Positions 35,304 to 43,507 of a stretch of DNA of 64,000 nucleotides are shown piece by piece. A model generated the notes under the pieces. That model was not told where the DNA came from. It saw nothing but the letters and a program-made list of their open reading frames with translations, and searched no databases. This DNA is from Acidobacteriota bacterium (GTDB lineage Bacteria > Actinomycetota > Acidimicrobiia > Spongiisociales > UBA5794). The stretch lies in contig JADFQA010000006.1 in the NCBI GenBank assembly GCA_022562055.1, forward strand, positions 1-64,000, in the 5' to 3' direction. A program made the position numbers and the translations under genes. The first letter of the stretch is position 1. Every line of letters starts with the position of its first letter.

Positions 35304-35777
35304 GTGGCAGGATTGGAACCTCGGGGGTTTACTTGGGTCATTGCAGGAAAACTTGCGGTTTCGGAGCGCATCGGCGGTTATGGAATACAACACCGACGGG
35401 TACGGCGCGAGGAAGAAATCATTTGGCTGGTCGAGGCCGGGATCACTGCTGTCGTGTCGCTTCTCCCCGGCAACCAGAACGAAGCTGCGTATGAAAGTGC
35501 GGGGTTGGCGTTTTCTCACTATATGATCGCGGACGCCTTTGAGGTCGAAGAGGCGCCTGAAATCTTTGCGCTTATCGCCGACGCCACCAGCGATCCCGAT
35601 GCGGTGGTACTCATCCATCGAGACTTGATTGATGACACAGTTGTTGGGCTCCTGGGCGGATACCTTATGTACAGCGGTCTTGTCGAGGACCCGATCATGG
35701 CTACTTCGGTGATCCAGGAGATTGTTGGGCGGGCGATTGGTCCCGAGGGTCGCCGCCTAATCCCCCAAAAGGCGTAG
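35304..35777 (+). CDS. Dual-specificity-phosphatase-like protein without the catalytic Cys
   Basis: This 157-residue protein resembles the small DSP-type phosphatases (VAGKLAVSER-like N-terminus, then LVEAGITAVVSLLPG, YESAGLAFSHYMIAD, and DPDAVVLIHRDLIDDTVVGL). The active-site position of HC-x2-G-x2-R reads HRDLIDDT (105-112): the Cys is Arg106, the Gly is Ile109 and the Arg is Thr112. It should therefore be inactive as a phosphatase and may bind a ligand instead. GTG 35304 follows AAGGAGC. It is placed between folP and folK, where folB is expected, and folK starts 2 bp after its stop. Confidence 0.65.
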   Translation: MAGLEPRGFTWVIAGKLAVSERIGGYGIQHRRVRREEEIIWLVEAGITAVVSLLPGNQNEAAYESAGLAFSHYMIADAFEVEEAPEIFALIADATSDPDAVVLIHRDLIDDTVVGLLGGYLMYSGLVEDPIMATSVIQEIVGRAIGPEGRRLIPQKA

Positions 35778-35779
35778 CA

Positions 35780-36364
35780 GTGACTACCCGCGCCCTTGTG
35801 GCGTTGGGCTCCAACCTTGGCGACCGCGGCGCATTTGTGCGCGACGCCGTTGCCCATCTGCGTGCGCTCGGGGTTCTCGTCGGTGCCTCATCACTGTACG
35901 AAACCGAACCGATCGGCGGACCCGAACAGGATCACTACATCAACGCAGTCGTTGTGCTCGACACCGCTCTTACGGCGCGCGAACTTCTAGAGGCGTTGCT
36001 AGGAATCGAGCGGAGAATGGGCCGAAAGCGTAATGAGCGTTGGGGCCCGCGAACGATTGATCTTGACCTCATTGCGTTCGGAGACGATGTGATAGACGAG
36101 CCGGGCCTCACCGTTCCGCATCCGAGGTTTACCGAGCGCAGGTTCGTGCTCGAACCGCTCTTAGAGACCTTCCCAGACGTGGTCATCCCCGGTCACCACG
36201 ATCTACGCGCCGAGTTGGACTCTCTTTCTGGCCAGCAAATATTCCGCACAACTCTGCTCGTCACCCCGGATATGATCGCCATCCCAGGCATGAGGACAGC
36301 ACTTTGGGCCGGGTCTGCTGTGGCCGTGGTGGCGCTGGGCGCGGCAACCTTTCTCTTGCGATGA
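35780..36364 (+). CDS. folK: HPPK (6-hydroxymethyl-dihydropterin pyrophosphokinase) with a membrane tail
   Basis: This protein carries a normal HPPK domain (residues about 1-155): VALGSNLGDRGAFVRDAVAH, LYETEPIGGPEQDHYINAVV, ERMGRKR-like text in IERRMGRKRNERWGPRTIDLD, and VPHPRFTERRFVLEPLLE. It makes the pterin pyrophosphate used by FolP. The family ends near here, but this one has 40 extra residues finishing in a hydrophobic helix and Arg (about 171-194), a possible membrane anchor. The start is GTG 35780. Confidence 0.93.
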   Translation: MTTRALVALGSNLGDRGAFVRDAVAHLRALGVLVGASSLYETEPIGGPEQDHYINAVVVLDTALTARELLEALLGIERRMGRKRNERWGPRTIDLDLIAFGDDVIDEPGLTVPHPRFTERRFVLEPLLETFPDVVIPGHHDLRAELDSLSGQQIFRTTLLVTPDMIAIPGMRTALWAGSAVAVVALGAATFLLR

Positions 36365-36427
36365 CTCGATCTCTCTTAAGTTCGCTCGGCCGTCGGATCC
36401 GGGCGGGTAGTGCGCTAAATTAAGCGC

Positions 36428-37117
36428 ATGTGTCCAACCGCCGGCAGCGCCGCACGAGACAAGATTCTCCTCAGTCTGAAGAACTCTGGGCCGACGTCGG
36501 CGTCGGGTCTTGCGGGCGAGCTTGGGGTGACGTCGTCCGCGATCCGTCAGCAGCTATGCGAACTCGAGGCGGATGGCCTCATTGCGTCCGAGGAGTTGCG
36601 GCCGGGTACCGTCGGGCGGCCCCATAAGCGCTGGCATGTTGTCTCGACCGCCGAAGCGAACGCTTGCTTTCCAGATTCGTACGCAAGCCTGACATTGGCG
36701 CTTATTGCTGCAGCACGCTCGGCCTTTGGCGAAGAAGGTGTACAGAAACTTGTTGCAGAGCGCGTGAAGATCCAGACCGACGAGTATCGCGAACGTATTG
36801 GCGAAGACTCAACCGTGGCGGAACGGGTCAGCAGCCTTGCTGACTTCCGCAACGATGAGGGTTATATGTCCGGTTGGGCGCAGGAGGGCGACGGCACGTT
36901 TTTGCTATGGGAGAACCATTGTCCGATCTGCGAGGCTGCTACCGAGTGTCAGGATCTGTGCGCGGGCGAGATCGACCTCTTCAGGGGTGTACTTGGAGAC
37001 GGGGTGAGTGTCGAGCGGGTCGAGTTCATCGTTGACGGCGACAGACGGTGTGCGTATCGCATCGATTCTGCGCCGATTGCCTTTGTGGAGAAACCTTCAC
37101 AAGTCGCACACGAGTAG
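36428..37117 (+). CDS. Cysteine-rich helix-turn-helix regulator, SufR-like
   Basis: This 229-residue regulator has an ArsR/DeoR-like winged helix (LAGELGVTSSAIRQQLCELE, GRPHKRWHV). The C-terminal region has Cys165, Cys168, Cys174, Cys178 and Cys208, in NHCPICEAATECQDLCAGE and DRRCAYRI. The layout is that of SufR-type proteins, which bind an iron-sulfur cluster and repress Fe-S assembly genes. No suf genes are in the window, so the target is unknown. The ATG at 36428 is the clear start. Confidence 0.82.
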   Translation: MCPTAGSAARDKILLSLKNSGPTSASGLAGELGVTSSAIRQQLCELEADGLIASEELRPGTVGRPHKRWHVVSTAEANACFPDSYASLTLALIAAARSAFGEEGVQKLVAERVKIQTDEYRERIGEDSTVAERVSSLADFRNDEGYMSGWAQEGDGTFLLWENHCPICEAATECQDLCAGEIDLFRGVLGDGVSVERVEFIVDGDRRCAYRIDSAPIAFVEKPSQVAHE

Positions 37118-37205
37118 TGCGTGGGGCGCGGCGGCGCTTCGATGTTGCGGCTTTGGCCGCTAGATTCTGTTGGGTACCAGTACCAAACAAGGACTGAAGC
37201 AACTT

Positions 37206-38045
37206 ATGCGCATCACGCTGGTCGGCCCCGGACGGGCCGGCATGTCTCTCGCCCTGGCCTCACAGGCGTCGGGTCACCGGATTGTCACCGTCGTTGCGCG
37301 GAACCTCGAATCCGCTCGCACCGCGGCCGAAGAGGTAGGAGCGAACGCTGCAGTCCTCTCGACGCAGCTCGAGCCGAGCGATCTGTGGATAATCGCAACC
37401 AGGGATGACGCGATCGGAGAGGTTGCGCGGGCTCTGTCCGACCTGTTGGCCGAGGGTACGCCCCCGCCAAAGGTCGCCTTCCATCTCTCCGGGATGATGT
37501 CGGTTGCCGCATTGGACTCTTTGAGGACCGCTGGAGTGCCGACCGCCTCGTTGCATCCGTTGCAGACGATGCCAAACCCACAGGTGGGGAGCGAGCGGCT
37601 TCCTGGTTCTTGGTTTGCGGTGACCGCAGAAGACGACTCCCACCCGCTCCTGGTCGAGTTCGTCGAGTCGCTCGGTGGTCGTCCATTTCGTTTGCAGGAC
37701 TCCGCCAAAGCTGTGTACCACGCGGCCGCGGCCGCGGCCGCGAACTTCACACTTGCAAACATGGTTGTCGCCCAGGATCTGCTCGACTCTATTGATGTCC
37801 CGATTGCGGTCCTAGGTCCTCTGATGGATGCAATCGTGTCGAACGCGATTGCGATTGGACCCCGTGCAGCTCTCACCGGTCCGATCGCTCGAGGCGATGT
37901 CGAAACCGTCGCTTCTCAAATCCGCGCTGTCGCTACCAATGCCCCGGAGCTTCTCTCATTGTTCGTTGCCAACGTGGCATTCCTCGTCAGAATCGCCGGG
38001 CGTTCTGAAGAGTTCGCCGACCTAGTCGACGAGTACGCCGTATGA
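37206..38045 (+). CDS. Rossmann-fold protein with DUF2520-like domain
   Basis: This 279-residue protein has an N-terminal NAD(P)-binding motif (RITLVGPGRAGMSLALASQ). A C-terminal helical domain resembles ketopantoate reductase-like enzymes (HLSGMMSVAALDSL, SLHPLQTMPNP, YHAAAAAAANFTLANM). The DUF2520 family is often encoded just before panC, as here, with a 4-bp overlap. It is not a classical PanE. A dehydrogenase role in pantothenate or a neighbouring pathway is an inference from context. Confidence 0.82.
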   Translation: MRITLVGPGRAGMSLALASQASGHRIVTVVARNLESARTAAEEVGANAAVLSTQLEPSDLWIIATRDDAIGEVARALSDLLAEGTPPPKVAFHLSGMMSVAALDSLRTAGVPTASLHPLQTMPNPQVGSERLPGSWFAVTAEDDSHPLLVEFVESLGGRPFRLQDSAKAVYHAAAAAAANFTLANMVVAQDLLDSIDVPIAVLGPLMDAIVSNAIAIGPRAALTGPIARGDVETVASQIRAVATNAPELLSLFVANVAFLVRIAGRSEEFADLVDEYAV

Positions 38046-38941
38046 AGATTGTTACAACGTGGGCCGACGCCCGTCTGGCAATCGGCGAGAGGGGGACTAG
38101 CGGACTTGTGCCGACGATGGGGTTCCTACACGAAGGTCATGGCCGCTTGTTCGACGAGGCTGAGTCGTCGTGTGATGTTGTGATCTGCAGCATCTTTGTG
38201 AATCCTCTTCAGTTCGGCGAAGACGCAGACCTTGCCGCGTACCCCCGCGATCTTGAGCGAGACGTCGAGATCGCCGAAGCAGGCGGTGTCGACGTTGTCT
38301 TCGCCCCATCCATTGACCAGGTGTACCAGCGACGAATGTCGACGACCGTGTCGATCGAGGGTGTTTCTAACGGAATGGAAGGCGAGTTCAGGCCGGGTCA
38401 CTTTGCTGGTGTCGCGGTGATGGTCGCAAAGCTGTTTGCCGGCATTCAGCCGGACAGGGCCTTCTTCGGCAGGAAGGACGCCCAGCAGTTGGCGGTGATC
38501 GCGACGATGGCGCAGGACCTTTCGTTCCCGGTCGAGGTTGTTGGGGTGCCCACACTCAGGGAGCACGACGGCCTCGCACTGTCGAGCCGTAACACCCGCA
38601 TTGATGCGAGCCGTCGGTATCAGGCGACAAGCCTCAGCCGGGGATTGTTCGCCGCTGCCAAGCTTCTCGATAATGGTGTCCGCGACGCCGATACCCTCAT
38701 CCACGCTGCCGCAACCGAGATGAACAGCGCAGGTGTGTCACCCGACTACATCCAACTCGCCAGTCAAAGCAGTGCCAAACGTCTCACTGTTGTGGATCGG
38801 CCGGCGTTCCTAGCCACTGCTGCGCGGGTGGGGGATGTCCGTCTCATCGACAACCTGCACATAGGGTTTGCTGACGGCGTGGTCGAGCCTGACCGGGGTA
38901 CGACGCTATCGTCCCCGAGCATTCTGTACGGAGGCTCGTAG
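38042..38941 (+). CDS. panC: Pantothenate synthetase
   Basis: This 299-residue enzyme joins pantoate and beta-alanine using ATP. The HIGH-type motif is PTMGFLHEGH (24-33), FVNPLQFGEDADLAAYPR is the substrate loop, and LSSRN is the KMSKS-like motif. ATG 38042 overlaps the upstream stop. panB and panD are not adjacent; coaX follows directly, so pantothenate made here feeds the next step. Confidence 0.96.
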   Translation: MKIVTTWADARLAIGERGTSGLVPTMGFLHEGHGRLFDEAESSCDVVICSIFVNPLQFGEDADLAAYPRDLERDVEIAEAGGVDVVFAPSIDQVYQRRMSTTVSIEGVSNGMEGEFRPGHFAGVAVMVAKLFAGIQPDRAFFGRKDAQQLAVIATMAQDLSFPVEVVGVPTLREHDGLALSSRNTRIDASRRYQATSLSRGLFAAAKLLDNGVRDADTLIHAAATEMNSAGVSPDYIQLASQSSAKRLTVVDRPAFLATAARVGDVRLIDNLHIGFADGVVEPDRGTTLSSPSILYGGS

Positions 38942-39715
38942 ATGTTGCTCACACTCGATGTTGGAAACACTCAGACCGCAGTTGGGCTGTTCGATGGTGA
39001 AACCCTCGTCGGTCATTGGCGGCTCACGACAAACCCGGATCAAACGAGCGACGAGATGCGGCTCGCATTGCGCGGGGTTCTCAGCCTTGGCAACTTCAAG
39101 TCCGACGATATCCACGGTGTGTCGATCTCGTGCGTGGTACCGGCAATCCTGAACCCACTGCGCGAAGTCGCAGAACTCGTCGCACCGGGAGCCGTCACCG
39201 TCGTCGGGCCGGGCACCAAGACAGGGATGCCGATCACCATAGACAACCCCCGCGAAGTCGGTGCAGACAGGGTGGTGAACGCGGTGGCTGCACGTCAGAA
39301 GTATGGAGCTCCCGTTGTCGTAGTCGATTTTGGGACCAGTACGAACTTTGACGTTGTGGGACCAAACGGCGACTACCTAGGCGGAGTCATTGCAGCCGGA
39401 CTGCTGCTCTCGACTCAGGCGTTGACTAGGGGCGCCGCGGCGTTGCGCAACGTCGAACTTGTCGAACCGCGCAGTGCCATCGGCAAGGGCACGGTCGAGG
39501 CGATCCAATCGGGTGCTCTGTACGGACATGCCGGTCTCGTCGACGGGATCATGGAGCGGGTCGTTGCGGCGCTCGGATCGGAAGCTACCCGAGTTGCAAC
39601 CGGCGGCCTCGCATCTACCATCGTGCCTCATTGCAACTCCGTAGAGATCGTCGACCCGTACCTCACCCTCGAAGGGCTCCGCATGATCCACGACCTCAAC
39701 CAGGAATCTTCATGA
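38942..39715 (+). CDS. coaX: Type III pantothenate kinase
   Basis: This 257-residue kinase phosphorylates pantothenate, the first step of CoA synthesis. The phosphate motif is DVGNTQTAVGLF (5-16), the second is VVDFGTSTNFD, and GGVIAAGLLLSTQAL follows. It starts right after the panC stop and its own stop overlaps lysS (ATGA). The panC-coaX-lysS order is common in Actinobacteria. Confidence 0.96.
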   Translation: MLLTLDVGNTQTAVGLFDGETLVGHWRLTTNPDQTSDEMRLALRGVLSLGNFKSDDIHGVSISCVVPAILNPLREVAELVAPGAVTVVGPGTKTGMPITIDNPREVGADRVVNAVAARQKYGAPVVVVDFGTSTNFDVVGPNGDYLGGVIAAGLLLSTQALTRGAAALRNVELVEPRSAIGKGTVEAIQSGALYGHAGLVDGIMERVVAALGSEATRVATGGLASTIVPHCNSVEIVDPYLTLEGLRMIHDLNQESS

Positions 39716-41229
39716 CCGACCACACGCCTGAAGACGTTGAAGCCCTCGACGATTCAGACGACCTCGCTGCACATCCGCTCACAGCGTTGCGTCTTGAGAA
39801 GCATCTAAAGGCAATCGAGTCGGGATCGTACCCGTACCGCTTTGAACGTAGCCATCTTGCAGCAGAGCTACATTCGGAGTTCGGCTCGTTAGAACCCGCT
39901 TCCGAGACCGACACGGTTGCCCGCGTCGCGGGGCGCATATTCAATGTTCGGTCAATGGGAAAACTGACCTTTGCGGTCCTCCAGGATGTTTCCGGTACGG
40001 TGCAGCTCTTCGTCGACAAACGCACTTTGGGTGACGAGGCATACGCAGAATTCGCCTCCCTTGACCTTGCAGATTGGATCGGGGTCGAGGGGCTCGTTAT
40101 GACGTCCAAGAAGGGCGAACTGAGCGTCCGCGTGCGGTCCTTTGAGTTGCTTGCGAAGTCGCTGCGTCCGTTTCCCGACAAGTGGCACGGGCTTGCGGAC
40201 AAAGGCAGACGCTTTCGCCAGCGTTACCTTGATCTCGCCACCAATGAGGAGGCGCGTCGGACCGCGCTGGCGCGGGTATCGATCGTCCGGACGATTCGTG
40301 ACGAGTTCCACAAACGCGGCTACATCGAGGTCGAGACACCCATCCTTCAGGCACAGGCCGGCGGCGCCGCGGCACGTCCGTTTGTTACCCACCACAACGG
40401 TCTTGGCATCGATATGTATCTTCGTATCGCGACAGAGTTGCATCTCAAGCGGCTCATCGTCGGTGGTCTCGAAAAGGTGTTCGAGGTCGGTCGCATCTTT
40501 CGCAACGAGGGCATCGATGCTACCCACAGCCCCGAGTTCACCATGGTGGAGGCGTATGAGGCGTTTGCGGACTACACCGACATCATGACCCTCATGGAGG
40601 AGCTGTTCGAAGCTGTCGCGATCGATGTCAACGGTGTCTCGACGATTGACGTTGCTGGGCGGACAGTGGATCTCGCCGGCCCGTACCGTCGAATTTCCGT
40701 GATCGATCTTGTCAATGAGGCACTCGGTCGTGAGGTCGGCTTCGATATGGGCCTTGACGATCTGCGGTCGATAGCGGCCGAGAACGGTGTTGATGTCCAG
40801 CCGGCGTGGGGGCACGGAAAACTCATCTATGGACTCTTCGAGGAGCTATGCGAGGACGACCTTATCGAGCCGACGTTTGTCATCGATCACCCCGTCGAGA
40901 TTTCGCCGTTGACGAGGGTGCACCGGTCGGACCCGAATCTCGTTGAACGCTTCGAGCTGTACATCGGTGGAAGCGAAATGTGCGACGCGTTCTCAGAACT
41001 CAACGATCCGCTCGACCAACGTGCCCGTTTTGCGGCACAGGCCAAAGCGAGAGCCGCGGGTGACGACGAGGCACAACTCATTGATGAGGACTTCCTCATC
41101 GCGCTTGAGTACGGCATGCCGCCAACCGGGGGCCTCGGCTTTGGCGTTGATCGCTTGGTGATGTTGCTTACCGGCCAGGACACCATCCGCGAGGTAGTGC
41201 TCTTCCCCCAAATGCGCCCAAACGATTAG
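39712..41229 (+). CDS. lysS: Lysyl-tRNA synthetase, class II
   Basis: This 505-residue synthetase has an OB-fold anticodon domain (VARVAGRIFNVRSMGKLTF), motif 2 in FRNEGIDATHSPEFTMVEAY and motif 3 in GLGFGVDRLVMLLT. The N-terminal 35 residues are acidic. ATG 39712 is inside the coaX stop. It converges with the prenyl synthase gene: their stops overlap by 4 bp at 41226-41229. Confidence 0.97.
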   Translation: MTDHTPEDVEALDDSDDLAAHPLTALRLEKHLKAIESGSYPYRFERSHLAAELHSEFGSLEPASETDTVARVAGRIFNVRSMGKLTFAVLQDVSGTVQLFVDKRTLGDEAYAEFASLDLADWIGVEGLVMTSKKGELSVRVRSFELLAKSLRPFPDKWHGLADKGRRFRQRYLDLATNEEARRTALARVSIVRTIRDEFHKRGYIEVETPILQAQAGGAAARPFVTHHNGLGIDMYLRIATELHLKRLIVGGLEKVFEVGRIFRNEGIDATHSPEFTMVEAYEAFADYTDIMTLMEELFEAVAIDVNGVSTIDVAGRTVDLAGPYRRISVIDLVNEALGREVGFDMGLDDLRSIAAENGVDVQPAWGHGKLIYGLFEELCEDDLIEPTFVIDHPVEISPLTRVHRSDPNLVERFELYIGGSEMCDAFSELNDPLDQRARFAAQAKARAAGDDEAQLIDEDFLIALEYGMPPTGGLGFGVDRLVMLLTGQDTIREVVLFPQMRPND

Positions 41230-42215
41230 CTGATCGCGGCTTCGACTCGGCCGAGTAGGTATTGGTCGAGGTTTGCGAACACGGGTGTCAGTGCACTGAC
41301 GGGCAGGCGGCTGATCGCGGCTTCGGCGGCGGCGAGTCGGTCGACTGCTTCGGCCATGGTCCTCTCGACGTAACTACCCGAGCGAACCAGCCCGATAACC
41401 TTCGCGACGGCTTCGGGCGCGTACGGGGCGTCTGACAGGAGAGAGCGGATTTCCGGCCCCTCTGGTCCTGCGAGGGCATAGAGCACCGGCAGGGTAAATG
41501 TTCCTTCGCCGATGTCCGAGCCAGCCGGTTTGCCAAGGAAATCGTCTGATGCAACGAGGTCCAGGACGTCGTCGGTGATCTGGAACGCAAGTCCCATCTC
41601 CCAAGCCCACTCCGATACCGCCTCGATGTGATCGCGCTCTGCGCTGGCGGTCAGGGCGCCCAGACGGGCCGATGTCTGGATGAGGCTCGCCGTCTTGCCT
41701 CCGATGACTTCGTAATAATCGTCGGGGCCGTGTTCGAACTCGTGCTCAAGTTGGAGTTCGAGCACTTGGCCTTCGCACAGCGTCGCGTAGGTGTTTGCGA
41801 TCAGGGCAACCGCTTCTTCACCGAGAGGCGCCGCGACCTCTGAGGCTCGGGCCAAGAGAAAGTCGCCAGCAAGAATCGCGATCGTGTTCGTCCAGTTTGA
41901 GTTGACCGACGAATCACCTCGCCGCGTGTCTGCCTCATCAATCACATCATCGTGATACAGCGATCCAACGTGGACAAGCTCGACCGAAACGCCGGCTTCT
42001 ACCGGGCCGTGGTCCGGATTCGGGCCAAGTTCCCCGGCGACTTGGGCGAGAAGAGGTCGGTACCGCTTGCCGCCGGCGTGGAGCCCGTGTTGAGCGATTT
42101 CGGTCAGGAAGGTTGTGCGTGCAACGGTGACCTCGCGAAGACGCTGCTCGACGCGTTCGAGACGTGTCCATACGGCTTCGATTGGGACGAGGTCACGAAG
42201 GACAGGTCGGTCCAC
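41226..42215 (-). CDS. Polyprenyl diphosphate synthase
   Basis: This 329-residue trans-prenyl synthase has the first aspartate-rich motif DDVIDEADTRR (89-99) and the second TDDVLDL (214-220). FQ sits before the second motif. It extends an allylic diphosphate with isopentenyl diphosphate, probably to the menaquinone side chain (GrcC/heptaprenyl type), using the precursors made by IspD and IspF. Chain length is not fixed by the sequence. It starts at GTG 42215 and is divergent from the metallo-beta-lactamase gene. Confidence 0.92.
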   Translation of the reverse strand: MDRPVLRDLVPIEAVWTRLERVEQRLREVTVARTTFLTEIAQHGLHAGGKRYRPLLAQVAGELGPNPDHGPVEAGVSVELVHVGSLYHDDVIDEADTRRGDSSVNSNWTNTIAILAGDFLLARASEVAAPLGEEAVALIANTYATLCEGQVLELQLEHEFEHGPDDYYEVIGGKTASLIQTSARLGALTASAERDHIEAVSEWAWEMGLAFQITDDVLDLVASDDFLGKPAGSDIGEGTFTLPVLYALAGPEGPEIRSLLSDAPYAPEAVAKVIGLVRSGSYVERTMAEAVDRLAAAEAAISRLPVSALTPVFANLDQYLLGRVEAAIS

Positions 42216-42426
42216 GTAGCGAACTCCTGCTCGGGGATCACAATTCTAGCGGATCGTCCATTGCGATAGTCCGTGGCAACGCCCAACCTCGTCGCTGCCG
42301 CGGTCTAGGGACACCCGTTGCGTCGCTGTCTCTCGTGGATCGGCGCCGCAAGAAAAAGACTCGGACGCGTTCGGAAACGTAACATCCAGTTTCGCTACGA
42401 TGCGTGCCCAGACGAGGAGATGTTGG

Positions 42427-43293
42427 ATGGGATTGGTTAGCGGCATCAACCGGCGGACGTTCATTACAGATCTTGGCAGGGGAGCCTTTGCGATCGCCGT
42501 GCTGGGATCTGCGTTGCAAGCGTGCGGCAGCGACGATACCCAAGCCGCCACGACCACAGGTTCCCCGAACATCAGCACCACTTCTGTGCCGTCTTCGGGG
42601 TCGGGCGGTACGAAGGCTCCGGACACTGCGCCGGCTGCGACCAGTACGACAGCCGCCGCGGCGGCAGCTACTTCATCGACCGCTCCGCCGATCGATGCGA
42701 GCGACCCCGTGGCGTGGGAACGGGTAAATCTTGGATTCGTTTCGGCATACATTTTGGCGCGGGCCGGGGAGGCCATGATTGTTGACACCGGCGTGTCGGG
42801 TAGTGAGGGCGCAATTGAAGCCAGCCTCCAAGACGTCGGATTGGAATGGGGAGACGTCGCTCACGTCCTCCTTACCCACCTCCACAATGACCATCAAGGC
42901 AGCTTTCAGGCCGTCCTCAACCTTGCGTCCGACGCTGCCGGTTATGCCGGGGCAGCGGACATTCCTGGGATTGCATCACCTCGCGAGCTGAAAGCCGTTG
43001 GTGACGGCGACACGGTGTTCGGGTTAGAGATCATCAACACGCCCGGTCACACTCCAGGACATATTTCCGTCCTCGATCCAGTCGGAAGACTGTTGGTGGC
43101 CGGTGACGCTCTCAACGGCTCCAATGGGGGCGTCGTTGGGGCCAACCAGCAGTTTTCGCCCGACATGGTTAGCGCCGACGAGTCGGTCAAGAAACTTGCG
43201 GCGTTGGCCATCGACACGATTGTGTTTGGCCACGGGGAGCCCATCGAGTCGGGTGCAGGCGATCTGCTTACCGCACTTGCGGCAAGTCTTTAG
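42427..43293 (+). CDS. Exported metallo-beta-lactamase-fold hydrolase (Tat lipoprotein)
   Basis: This 288-residue protein has a twin-arginine signal (INRRTFITDLGRGAFAIAVL) ending in a lipobox (SALQAC, Cys33). A Thr/Ser/Ala/Pro-rich linker to about residue 90 follows, then a metal hydrolase domain. Zinc ligands are HLHNDH (151-156), NTPGHTPGHISV, AGDAL and a late FGHGEP. The Tat route suggests it folds with metal before export and then sits on the outer face of the membrane. The substrate is unknown. ATG 42427 gives the correct signal peptide. Confidence 0.88.
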   Translation: MGLVSGINRRTFITDLGRGAFAIAVLGSALQACGSDDTQAATTTGSPNISTTSVPSSGSGGTKAPDTAPAATSTTAAAAAATSSTAPPIDASDPVAWERVNLGFVSAYILARAGEAMIVDTGVSGSEGAIEASLQDVGLEWGDVAHVLLTHLHNDHQGSFQAVLNLASDAAGYAGAADIPGIASPRELKAVGDGDTVFGLEIINTPGHTPGHISVLDPVGRLLVAGDALNGSNGGVVGANQQFSPDMVSADESVKKLAALAIDTIVFGHGEPIESGAGDLLTALAASL

Positions 43294-43447
43294 TCGGTGC
43301 GCCTGGTCTCATCGGCCGAGTTAGGACGGGAACAATTCATCGGAGATGTACGTTCCCTTCAACCATTGGGAGTTTTGGCCGACAGTACGAGTGGCGGCGA
43401 AAGAAAGCGAGACGATGCGGTGGTCAAAGTATGGGCGCTCCGCACGC

Positions 43448-43453
43448 TATAAT
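43448..43453 (+). promoter_or_regulatory. Candidate -10 element for clpC
   Basis: TATAAT at 43448-43453, 54 bp before the GTG of clpC, is a perfect -10 element. No good -35 lies at 16-18 bp. Half of a CtsR-like GGTCAAA occurs at 43422-43428, but the second half of a CtsR operator was not found. Confidence 0.4.
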
Positions 43454-43507
43454 CACGGAGGCGTCCCTGGACCTTCCGGGTCGCCGTATTTGTTGAGGTA
43501 GTAACAG

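Noticed and set aside
35304-35777. The gene between folP and folK as dihydroneopterin aldolase (folB)
   Set aside because: The sequence matches a DSP-type phosphatase fold and lacks the FolB motifs; only its position suggests folB.
43422-43453. A complete CtsR operator before clpC
   Set aside because: Only one GGTCAAA half-site is present; the direct repeat needed for CtsR binding was not found.
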